Shown one piece after another: positions 1 to 5,469 of a stretch of DNA of 5,469 bases. Each line of letters starts with the position of its first letter. Position 1 is the stretch's first letter. The notes under the pieces are model-generated. The model worked only from the letters and a program-made list of their open reading frames with translations. It ran no database searches and was not told the DNA's origin. Position numbers and translations under genes: made by a program. This stretch comes from Pseudomonadota bacterium. Lineage in GTDB: Bacteria; Pseudomonadota; Alphaproteobacteria; Sphingomonadales; Sphingomonadaceae. Location of the stretch: NCBI GenBank assembly GCA_030271565.1, contig JARXKR010000061.1:6948-12416 (forward strand). The letters run 5' to 3'.

Positions 1-1
1 G

Positions 2-40
2 AGCGAAGCGAAGGCCCGTCTCGAAGGACCCGCGCAGTGA
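2..40 (+). CDS. C-terminal tail of an unidentified upstream gene (partial)
   Basis: Frame 2 is open from the left edge and ends at the TGA at 38-40, giving the tail SEAKARLEGPAQ. The stop overlaps the GTG start of the greB gene in a GTGA arrangement, which is typical of translationally coupled genes in one operon. Twelve residues are too few to identify the product. The call rests only on the open frame and the stop/start overlap, so it could be chance. Confidence 0.4.
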   Translation, partial: SEAKARLEGPAQ

Positions 41-525
41 CAACCAACGGTCCCCCGATCACCCCCGTCGGCATGGCCGCTTTGCGGGCACGCTACGATC
101 ACCTGCTCGGGACCGAGCGCCCCGAGATCTGCGCGGTGGTCAGCTGGGCCGCGGGCAACGGCGACCGGAGTGAGAACGGCGACTATATCTACGGGCGCAA
201 GCGGATGCGCGAGATCGACCGCGAGCTGGCGCACCTCGCACGGCGGATGAAGGCCTGCCGGGTGCTCGATCCCGCGCGGCAGGAGGACAGGAGCAAAGCC
301 TGGTTCGGCGCGACAGTGACCATCGCCGATGAGGACGATGAGCAGCGTGTCGTCACTTTGGTGGGTGATGACGAGCAGGATGCGAGCCAAGGCCTGATCG
401 GCTGGAACGCGCCGATGGCCAAAGCCTTGCGCGGGGCTGCGGTGGGCAATCAGCGCAAAGTCGCGCTGCCCGGCGGCGAAAAGGTGTGGGAAGTGCTGGC
501 AATCGGGTATCCGCCCAGCCCGTAG
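37..525 (+). CDS. greB: Transcription elongation factor GreB
   Basis: This 162-residue protein matches the Gre family at its usual length. Gre factors enter the RNA polymerase secondary channel and stimulate cleavage of the RNA 3' end in backtracked complexes. Residues 1-80 form the N-terminal coiled-coil hairpin; its tip carries NGDRSENGDYIYGRKR, with D43 and E46 at the positions of the conserved acidic pair that acts on catalytic Mg2+. Residues about 85-160 form the FKBP-like C-terminal domain. The ERPE motif (27-30) and the YIYGRKR segment favour GreB over GreA. The GTG start is preferred because GAAGGA at 23-28 lies 8 nt upstream and the conserved ITPVG segment would be lost from the next ATG (position 73). 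It overlaps the preceding gene's stop by 4 bp, suggesting co-transcription with it. Function is certain at family level; GreB versus GreA is likely. Confidence 0.93.
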   Translation: MTTNGPPITPVGMAALRARYDHLLGTERPEICAVVSWAAGNGDRSENGDYIYGRKRMREIDRELAHLARRMKACRVLDPARQEDRSKAWFGATVTIADEDDEQRVVTLVGDDEQDASQGLIGWNAPMAKALRGAAVGNQRKVALPGGEKVWEVLAIGYPPSP

Positions 526-551
526 CAATTTGGCTTTCAATTGCAGGGCAC

Positions 552-575
552 GCCCCCTAGCCTGCCTGCGGGGGT
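552..575 (+). promoter_or_regulatory. Possible RBS-masking hairpin ahead of the POT transporter
   Basis: CCCCC at 553-557 can pair with GGGGG at 570-574, extended by a G-U pair (552/575), around a 12-nt loop. The G run is the only Shine-Dalgarno-like sequence before the ATG at 582 (7-nt spacing). Pairing would hide it, so translation of the transporter could be weak or conditional. The stem is short and the DNA is GC-rich, so it may be coincidental. No T-run follows, so it is not a convincing terminator for greB. Confidence 0.25.
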
Positions 576-581
576 ATTCCG

Positions 582-1946
582 ATGGCGACTGCAGCGCAGG
601 ATCAGACCGACACCATCTGGGGCCACCCAAAGGGTCTCTATTATCTGGCCTTCACCGAGCTGTGGGAGCGGTTTTCCTACTACGGAATGACTGCCCTGCT
701 GACGCTGTACATGACCAAGCAGTTGCTGCTGTCCGGGCATGCCGAAGACGTCGCTGGGCTGGGCATGTTGCGCCACCTGTTCGAATTTCGCGGGCCGATG
801 ACCAACCTGGCCTTCGCTTCGCTGATCTATGGCTGGTACTCGGGACTGGTCTATTTCACCCCGATCTTGGGTGGATGGATTGCCGACCGGCTGCTTGGCA
901 AGAAGCGTACCGTGATGCTCGGAGCGATCTTGATGAGCGCCGGGCATCTGGCGATGTCGTTCGACCGCACCTTCCTGTTCGCGCTACTGCTGCTGATCCT
1001 GGGTTCGGGCTGTCTCAAGGGCAACATCTCCGCGCAAGTCGGCACGCTCTATCCGCGATCGGCGGTGTCACTGCGTGACCGCGGGTTCGCGATCTTTTCG
1101 ACCGGAATCAACATTGGCGCTGCGAGCGGCCCGCTGGTCGCCGGGACAATCGCAGCGATCTATGGCTGGCATGCGGGGTTCGCGCTTGCCGCTGCGCTGA
1201 TGCTGGTGGCGCTCGCGGTCTACCTCGCCGGGCAGCGCCACTTGCCCCAGACCCCGCCGCAGATCCAGCAGCAGCACTCCGCAACCCCACTGACCGGGGA
1301 GGAACGCCGCCAGGTATGGGCCTTGTTAGCCCTGGTGCTGCTGGTGATCCCGGCCGAGATCGCCTATCCGATGATCTGGTCAATCGGGGTCGTCTGGGTC
1401 GATCAGCAGGTCAATCTCGGGACGCCGTTTGGGACCATGCCGGCCACCTGGTTCAATTCGCTCGATTCGATCGGCTCGATCCTGGCCGCGCCGGTGCTGC
1501 TGGCGCTGTGGGCCAGGCAAGCCCGCAAGCAGCGCGAGCCCCACAGTCTGAGCAAGATCGCAATCGGCACCGCGCTGGTCGGCCTTTCGGCGCTGGTCAT
1601 GGCTGTTGGCAGCATCGGCGCGAGCGGACCCGGCTCGATCCCGTTGATCTGGGCGCTCGCAGGGTTCCTGTCGATGGGCCTCGCCTGGATGTATTACTGG
1701 CCGACCTCGCTCGCGCTGGTCAGCCGTACCGCCGCGCACAAGATCAATTCGACCATGCTCGGCGCGATGTTCCTGTGTCCTTTCGTCGGCCACACCATGG
1801 CGGGGTGGGTCGGCAGTTACTATGACCAGATGAGCCCGGCCCAGTTCTGGACCATGGATGCAGGGATTGCGCTTGCAGGCGCTGCGGTTCTGTTTGCGCT
1901 GCGCAGGCCGCTCAATACGATCCTGCAACCGGCTGATAACAACTAA
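582..1946 (+). CDS. POT/PTR2 family proton-coupled transporter (peptide MFS transporter)
   Basis: A 454-residue inner-membrane protein with about 12 hydrophobic helices. POT proteins import di- and tripeptides or related solutes with protons. Visible family signatures are the TM1 ExxERFSYYG motif (E26, E29, R30, Y33, Y34), GWIADRLLGKKR after TM2, K146 in TM4 (GSGCLKGNISAQVGTLY) and the PTR2 motif in TM5 (FSTGINIGAASGP, 172-184). Odd points: the linker between TM6 and TM7 (about 217-245) is short and Gln-rich, leaving no room for the extra HA/HB helices common in bacterial POTs. By my hand alignment the TM7 acidic residue (Asp/Glu) and the TM10 Glu before the usual SP motif are replaced, by P263/M264 and W369. 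The substrate may therefore differ from ordinary peptides. The start is supported by GGGGG at 570-574. It converges on the GMC gene with overlapping stops. Family is sure; substrate unknown. Confidence 0.88.
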   Translation: MATAAQDQTDTIWGHPKGLYYLAFTELWERFSYYGMTALLTLYMTKQLLLSGHAEDVAGLGMLRHLFEFRGPMTNLAFASLIYGWYSGLVYFTPILGGWIADRLLGKKRTVMLGAILMSAGHLAMSFDRTFLFALLLLILGSGCLKGNISAQVGTLYPRSAVSLRDRGFAIFSTGINIGAASGPLVAGTIAAIYGWHAGFALAAALMLVALAVYLAGQRHLPQTPPQIQQQHSATPLTGEERRQVWALLALVLLVIPAEIAYPMIWSIGVVWVDQQVNLGTPFGTMPATWFNSLDSIGSILAAPVLLALWARQARKQREPHSLSKIAIGTALVGLSALVMAVGSIGASGPGSIPLIWALAGFLSMGLAWMYYWPTSLALVSRTAAHKINSTMLGAMFLCPFVGHTMAGWVGSYYDQMSPAQFWTMDAGIALAGAAVLFALRRPLNTILQPADNN

Positions 1947-3964
1947 GCAAACGGATCGCCATAACCCGTCGCATAGTGCGCCATCGCCATCGTCGTGAAC
2001 TGCGCGTTGACGCGGATGCAGCTGGGGAAGACGCTGGCATCGGTGACCAGCACGTTGTCCGCGCCGTGGAGGCGGCAGTGCGGATCGACCACGCCGAGGC
2101 CCGGGTCCTCATGGATCGGGTTGCCGCCTTGCGGGTGCGAGCTCGACAGGGTCACATCGTCGGCTTCGCGGATCGCCGAGGCATAGAACGCGTCGATGTC
2201 ATCGCCGGGTTTGAGCGTCTGGCCCTTGAGCAAGGCCGGCCAGACTTCGAGCGCTCCGCCCGCAAAATGCACGTTCGCCAGCGTGGCCGAGGCGCGGCGG
2301 ATCAGGTGAATGTCATCGAGCGTCAATTTCATGTCGAGCTTGCCGCCCACCAGATTGCCGCGCCGGTCGGCCGGGAACAGGATCCCGGCCGAGCAGATGC
2401 GGTTATAGCTGCGCATCCGCCGGTCCATCTCGCCAAACCAGCCGGGCATCATCGAGGCCATCGACAGCGGCGGCTGGAAGTGGCTTTCGAGCAGGAATTC
2501 GCCGCAATCGACCACCGAGGTCATCTGGTCCTCGTCCCACGACGGGGTTTTGCCCTCGGGCATCAGCGCGATCAGCGGTGAGGCGACGTTGAGCGAGATC
2601 TGGTTGCCGGTCCCCGCGATCCCGCTGCGTTCGAGCAGCAGCGACGAGGCGATCACCCCGGCGGCGACCACCACGCCCTTCTTCGCGTGGATCACGTGCG
2701 GCACACCGTCGGCATCGGTTACGCTGACCCCGACGGCGCGGCGGGTCTTGCCGGTGCCGCGCGCCCACAAAATTTGCTCGACCTTGGTCTCGGCGAGGAT
2801 CCGCGCGCCGTATTGGTGGCAGGCCCACGGCAGGTAGCTCTGCCCCATTGCGACCTTGCGGGCATAGGGGCAGCCGGTGTTGCAATAGCCGCAATAGGCG
2901 CAGGCCGCGTCGGTTCCCGGCGGGCCGAAATTCTTGTTGAACCAGCCCGACTTCGCCGCCTGAAAGTGCGGGTCGGCGGAGGTGCCGGCAAAGGCTGCCC
3001 AGCCATCGAGCAGATGGTTGCCGTTGGTCTTACCCGAACGCGGTTCGGCGAGGCCCAGCGACAGTTCGCGCTCGACTGTATCGTAGCTTTCCATGAACCG
3101 CGCTTCGTCGATCTGTGCGCCGATCGAGCGCCATTTGGCAAAGACGTCGGGGGCCGCAGGGTGGCTCAGCCGGTCGCCTTTCATGCGCAGGCAGATGCCG
3201 TTGTTGATGGTGGGCGAGCCGCCGACATTGCGGCCCTGGAAGACGATGAAATCGTTGTCACGGCTCGATTGCAGCGCGCCGTGTTTGAACAATCGCGCCA
3301 CCATCCGGCGCTCTTCATGCGTGATCCGGTCGGATGGATAAAACGGCCCGGCCTCGATCACCAGCACCTTGTAGCCGCGCTTGGCGAGGTTGTGCGCCGA
3401 AACCGCCCCGCCCGAGCCCGAACCGACCACGATGATGTCGATATCCTGCGGAATGAGCGCGAAGGGCACCACGTGATCGTGCGCGATCTCGCGGCCCTCG
3501 ACCCGCTCCAGCGGCACCTCGCCCGGCCCGCGGGTGCGGAATTTGGGCAGGGTAAAGCCGATCTGCTTCAGCACCGGATTGTCGCGGTTGGCGTCCTGCC
3601 CGCCGTCTTCGGCATGGTGGCCGATCGGGTCGATCCAGTGTCCGTAATAGCCGAAATAGAGGATCGAGCGCAGCTTTGCCATGTCCTGAAAGGCATCGAA
3701 CTGGCTGTTCTGCATGCGGCTGCGGATGCGGTCTTTCCGGTGTTCGAGCGACAGTTCGTGGAAGAACGGCGCCATCGCCAGTTCGGCAATGCGCAGCGAC
3801 CAGCTCACTTCGTCCGCCTTGGTCCCGCCAACCATCGCGAAGAATTGCTGGACGTTGTCGACCACCTCGTCGACCGAAATCGCCATCTCCTCGAAATCGT
3901 CGAACAGCGCTTCGGCGAGCGACTTCAAAAAGCGCAATTGTACTGCATCGAATGGTAGTTGCAC
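1943..3964 (-). CDS. GMC-family FAD oxidoreductase, long-chain alcohol oxidase-like, N-terminally extended
   Basis: Read from a GTG at 3964 this gives 673 residues, longer than the usual 530-560 of GMC enzymes. Such enzymes oxidise alcohols using FAD. Order: a helical region (about 1-170, FLKSLAEALFDDFEE onward) resembling the N-terminal part of fatty-alcohol oxidases; the FAD Rossmann motif VVGSGSGGAVSAHNLAKRG with E204 in VLVIEAG; NVGGSPTINNG (about 246-256); a cysteine cluster CxxCxxCxxxC (C355, C358, C361, C365); and the C-terminal substrate/catalytic domain. Its HPQGGNP (H610) and RVNAQFTTMAMA (N653) align with the GMC catalytic His-Asn pair. GTG 3964 was chosen because GGGGG lies 7 nt upstream and a promoter-like pair sits further up. 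The open frame continues to an ATG at 4186, but that extension is Arg-rich and antisense to the next gene. No signal peptide is evident. Substrate and electron acceptor are unknown; the cysteines suggest an Fe-S cluster, which is inference. Confidence 0.88.
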   Translation of the reverse strand: MQLPFDAVQLRFLKSLAEALFDDFEEMAISVDEVVDNVQQFFAMVGGTKADEVSWSLRIAELAMAPFFHELSLEHRKDRIRSRMQNSQFDAFQDMAKLRSILYFGYYGHWIDPIGHHAEDGGQDANRDNPVLKQIGFTLPKFRTRGPGEVPLERVEGREIAHDHVVPFALIPQDIDIIVVGSGSGGAVSAHNLAKRGYKVLVIEAGPFYPSDRITHEERRMVARLFKHGALQSSRDNDFIVFQGRNVGGSPTINNGICLRMKGDRLSHPAAPDVFAKWRSIGAQIDEARFMESYDTVERELSLGLAEPRSGKTNGNHLLDGWAAFAGTSADPHFQAAKSGWFNKNFGPPGTDAACAYCGYCNTGCPYARKVAMGQSYLPWACHQYGARILAETKVEQILWARGTGKTRRAVGVSVTDADGVPHVIHAKKGVVVAAGVIASSLLLERSGIAGTGNQISLNVASPLIALMPEGKTPSWDEDQMTSVVDCGEFLLESHFQPPLSMASMMPGWFGEMDRRMRSYNRICSAGILFPADRRGNLVGGKLDMKLTLDDIHLIRRASATLANVHFAGGALEVWPALLKGQTLKPGDDIDAFYASAIREADDVTLSSSHPQGGNPIHEDPGLGVVDPHCRLHGADNVLVTDASVFPSCIRVNAQFTTMAMAHYATGYGDPFA

Positions 3965-4089
3965 GGCCCTGCCCCCAGGTTGTTTGATGATGACGAACAC
4001 GACCGTTTTTCCGGCAGCATAGCGCGGTGCCAACTCGGCGCAAGGCGGGCCCTCTTTCCAAAGCGGTGGATAGCTGCAAAAGGCAGGCG
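3965..4089. other. Divergent intergenic region between the GMC gene and the secreted-protein gene
   Basis: These 125 bp separate two genes transcribed away from each other and must contain both their promoters. Apart from the leftward promoter candidate, I see no convincing -35/-10 pair for the rightward gene and no clear operator palindrome. Ribosome-binding sequences lie at both ends: GGGGG for the leftward gene (3972-3976) and AAAAGG for the rightward gene (4078-4083). Confidence 0.6.
4016..4043 (-). promoter_or_regulatory. Candidate sigma-70-type promoter of the GMC oxidoreductase gene
   Basis: On the - strand, TTGCGC (4043-4038) and TATGCT (4021-4016) are separated by 16 nt, fitting -35 and -10 hexamers with 3/6 and 4/6 matches to the enteric consensus. 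Transcription would begin near 4008, giving a leader of roughly 45 nt before the GTG at 3964. This agrees with the short start rather than the ATG at 4186. Alphaproteobacterial promoters vary, so this is a tentative reading. Confidence 0.35.
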
Positions 4090-4581
4090 ATGCGCGCCGC
4101 CCGCCTTGCCTTCGCCGTCCTGCTGCTCGCCGCCAGCCCGGCTTTGGCGCGCGACGCGCTGGGCATGTTCGGCGCGTGGGGCGCATTTCGCGACGCCGCG
4201 GTCCCGCGCTGCTACGCCATTGCCATGGCCGCGCCTTCGGCCAAGCAACGCGAGTACCAGCCCTACGCCGATGTCGCCTGGTGGCCGCGCGCCGGGGCGC
4301 GCGGACAGGTTCACTTCCGCCTCTCGCGCAAGCTTCAGCCGAACGCGGCGATCACGCTCTCGCTAGGCGGCCAGCGCATTGCCCTGACCGGCGGCGGCGC
4401 GGATGCCTGGGCCAGCGACAAGCGCGGCGATGCGGCAATCGTCGCAGGCATGCGCAGCGCCGGAGAGATGACCGTCAGCTCCCGCGATGCCTCGGGCGGC
4501 GGGTTCTCCAACACCTGGGACCTGACCGGTGCCGCCACTGCGATGGATGCGGCCACTCTTGCTTGTGCTAGCCTTCGCTAG
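4090..4581 (+). CDS. Small exported protein, invasion-associated locus B (IalB)-like
   Basis: This predicts a 163-residue protein with a classic signal peptide: positive start MRAAR, hydrophobic core 6-15, and likely cleavage after ALA (residues 18-20). The mature part contains GMFGAWGAFRD, a PRCYAIA segment (C41), WWPRAGARGQVHFRLSR, and a C-terminal TAMDAATLAC (C159); the two cysteines could form a disulfide in the periplasm. The layout (W near the N-terminus, a Cys, a basic FRLSR stretch, an AMDAA-like ending) resembles IalB-family proteins of alphaproteobacteria, whose role is poorly defined. The ATG at 4090 is preferred over the in-frame ATG at 4027 because the signal peptide starts here and AAAAGG lies 6 nt upstream. 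It is 59 bp ahead of rlmN on the same strand. The export prediction is strong; the family name is recalled and moderate. Confidence 0.75.
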   Translation: MRAARLAFAVLLLAASPALARDALGMFGAWGAFRDAAVPRCYAIAMAAPSAKQREYQPYADVAWWPRAGARGQVHFRLSRKLQPNAAITLSLGGQRIALTGGGADAWASDKRGDAAIVAGMRSAGEMTVSSRDASGGGFSNTWDLTGAATAMDAATLACASLR

Positions 4582-4640
4582 GGGGCCTGCGCGGGGTTGC
4601 GCTAGCTTTTCAGCGCATTTGCACCTATGTGGCGGCCCAT

Positions 4641-5469
4641 ATGGCCGATACCGCACTTATGAGCATCCCGGGTCTGATCGACCCGGTCCCCACCCCGCGC
4701 GACATTACCGCGCGCGCCGACGGGCGGGTCGACCTGATCGGGCTGCCCAAGGCCCGCATCGCCGAACTGTTCGCCGCTGCCGGGCTCGATGCCAAAGCGG
4801 CCAAGCTGCGCGCCAAGCAGGTGTTCCATTGGCTCTACCACCGCGGCGTCACCGATTTTGCCGCGATGACCGATATCGCCAAGGACATGCGCCCGTGGCT
4901 GGCGGAACGCTTCGTGATCGGGCGGCCCGAGGTCGTCCTGTCACAGCATTCGAGCGACGGGACCCGCAAGTGGCTGCTCAAAACCGCCGACGACCACGAA
5001 TACGAGATGGTCTTCATCCCGGATGAGAGCCGCGGTACCTTGTGCGTCTCGAGCCAGGTCGGCTGCACGCTCAACTGCCGGTTCTGCCATACGGGCACGA
5101 TGCGGCTGGTCCGCAACCTGACCCCGGGCGAGATCGTCGGGCAAGTCATGCTGGCGCGCGATGCGCTGGGCGAATGGCCGAATTCCTCGGTGAATCCCCG
5201 CGCAGGCGGGGACCTCAGGCAGCACAGCGCAACCTTGCCTGAGGCCCCCGCCTTCGCGGGGGAGCAGGACGATGATGATGACGATGACGGTGGCGGCTAC
5301 ACCGCCGACGGCCGCCTGCTGACCAACATCGTGATGATGGGCATGGGCGAGCCGCTGTATAATTTCGACAACGTCCGCGATGCGCTCAAGTTGGTTATGG
5401 ACGGCGACGGGCTTGGCCTGTCGCGCCGCCGGATCACGCTTTCGACCAGCGGCGTGGTGCCGATGATGG
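4641..5469 (+). CDS. rlmN: RlmN, 23S rRNA (A2503-C2)/tRNA (A37-C2) methyltransferase; partial, runs off the right edge
   Basis: The frame from ATG 4641 stays open for 276 codons to the window end. RlmN is a cytoplasmic radical-SAM enzyme that methylates C2 of adenosine in 23S rRNA and some tRNAs, aiding translation accuracy. Visible features: the N-terminal accessory domain (about 30-110, RAKQVFHWLYHRGVTDF); LCVSSQVGCTLNCRFCHTG, where C142, C146 and C149 bind the 4Fe-4S cluster and C135 matches E. coli C118; the conserved VMMGMGEPLYN block (231-241); and the SAM-contacting LSTSG (267-271). The second catalytic cysteine lies beyond the window. Odd point: about 45 residues (181-225) lie between GEWP and LLTNIV where E. 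coli RlmN has a short loop, and they include a palindromic DNA element and seven Asp in a row. The start is not certain: GGCGG at 4631-4635 is a weak RBS, and ATG 4659 is an alternative. Confidence 0.95.
   Translation, partial: MADTALMSIPGLIDPVPTPRDITARADGRVDLIGLPKARIAELFAAAGLDAKAAKLRAKQVFHWLYHRGVTDFAAMTDIAKDMRPWLAERFVIGRPEVVLSQHSSDGTRKWLLKTADDHEYEMVFIPDESRGTLCVSSQVGCTLNCRFCHTGTMRLVRNLTPGEIVGQVMLARDALGEWPNSSVNPRAGGDLRQHSATLPEAPAFAGEQDDDDDDDGGGYTADGRLLTNIVMMGMGEPLYNFDNVRDALKLVMDGDGLGLSRRRITLSTSGVVPMM
5195..5263. repeat. Nested palindromic (REP/BIME-like) element inside rlmN, in frame
   Basis: Two long arms, 5195-5221 and 5236-5262, are inverted copies with about three mismatches. Each arm also contains its own hairpin: TCCCCGC/GCGGGGA (5195-5201 with 5206-5212) and CCCCCGC/GCGGGGG (5245-5251 with 5256-5262), both with 4-nt loops. 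The central stem CCTCAGGCA/TGCCTGAGG (5213-5221 with 5236-5244) closes a 14-nt loop. Two hairpins around a central stem is the architecture of intergenic BIME/REP repeats, and CCCCGC...GCGGGG palindromes are, from memory, common between genes in Sphingomonadales. Here it lies within a protein-coding frame and introduces no stop. I see no flanking direct repeat that would mark a target duplication. Confidence 0.8.
5268..5288 (+). repeat. GAT/GAC trinucleotide run encoding seven aspartates in rlmN
   Basis: Seven consecutive Asp codons (GAC GAT GAT GAT GAC GAT GAC) encode D210-D216, directly after the palindromic element. Acidic residues in this loop may be native to sphingomonad RlmN proteins (recalled, not checked). 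The run of near-identical triplets could change length by replication slippage without shifting the frame. Confidence 0.7.

Noticed and set aside
526..543. CAATT...AATTG inverted repeat after greB as a terminator
   Set aside because: The stem is only 5 AT-rich base pairs, with no following T-run.
530..1078. 182-codon + strand frame overlapping the start of the transporter
   Set aside because: It is a shifted shadow of the POT gene, whose TM1 ExxER and TM4 motifs are clear in the other frame.
2687..3958. 423-codon + strand open frame opposite the GMC gene
   Set aside because: It is antisense to a clear GMC domain protein, its translation has no recognisable domain, and long antisense frames are expected in GC-rich coding DNA.
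4027..4089. ATG 4027 as start of the exported protein
   Set aside because: It would put 21 polar residues before a textbook signal peptide that starts at 4090 with its own RBS.
3965..4186. ATG start at 4186 giving a 747-residue GMC protein
   Set aside because: The added 74 residues are Arg/Pro-rich with no domain signal and overlap the opposite-strand exported-protein gene. A GTG with an RBS at 3964 and a promoter-like pair between them fit better.
4582..4640. Promoter or terminator between the exported-protein gene and rlmN
   Set aside because: No GC hairpin with a T-run and no convincing -35/-10 pair is visible; read-through from the upstream gene is equally possible.
4529..5026. 165-codon + strand frame across the start of rlmN
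   Set aside because: It overlaps the conserved RlmN frame and has the Arg/Pro/Ala-rich composition of an out-of-frame shadow.
5195..5263. Rho-independent terminator or CRISPR repeat
   Set aside because: There is no T-run after the hairpins, the element lies inside an open gene, and there is only one unit with no spacers.
5161..5310. rlmN as a disrupted pseudogene because of the repeat
   Set aside because: I translated every codon from 4641 through the element; the frame stays open and all conserved motifs on both sides are in the same frame.

Overview
The window is GC-rich, dense chromosomal DNA with short intergenic gaps. Protein sequence style, GTG starts and the gene types point to an alphaproteobacterium, most likely Sphingomonadales (Erythrobacteraceae or Sphingomonadaceae). 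That placement rests on recalled similarity, not on a search. No tRNA, rRNA, CRISPR array, transposase or phage gene is visible.

Layout, left to right: (1) the last 12 codons of an unidentified + strand gene (2-40) overlap the GTG start of greB (37-525), a transcript-cleavage factor. (2) After a 56-bp gap, a + strand proton-coupled oligopeptide (POT/PTR2) family transporter runs from 582 to 1946. (3) Its stop codon overlaps the stop of a convergent - strand gene (1943-3964) for a large GMC-family FAD oxidoreductase. That enzyme has an N-terminal helical extension and a four-cysteine cluster, resembling long-chain alcohol oxidases/dehydrogenases. (4) A 125-bp divergent region (3965-4089) carries a plausible promoter for the GMC gene. 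(5) A + strand gene for a small secreted protein of invasion-associated-locus-B type (4090-4581) follows. (6) 59 bp later rlmN (23S rRNA/tRNA adenine-C2 methyltransferase) starts at 4641 and runs off the right edge, still open.

The genes do not form one pathway. greB and rlmN are housekeeping (transcription and translation quality); the transporter, the GMC enzyme and the secreted protein are accessory or metabolic genes.

The most notable observation is inside rlmN. A nested palindromic, REP/BIME-like element (5195-5263) lies in frame within the coding sequence, just after the radical-SAM cysteine motif and before the conserved MGMGEPL block. The reading frame stays open through it, so it is translated as an extra surface-loop peptide and is followed by a run of seven aspartates. 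This resembles the Rickettsia palindromic elements that insert in frame into genes. Second-tier observations are the cysteine cluster of the GMC enzyme and the apparent loss of usual substrate-binding acidic residues in the POT transporter.
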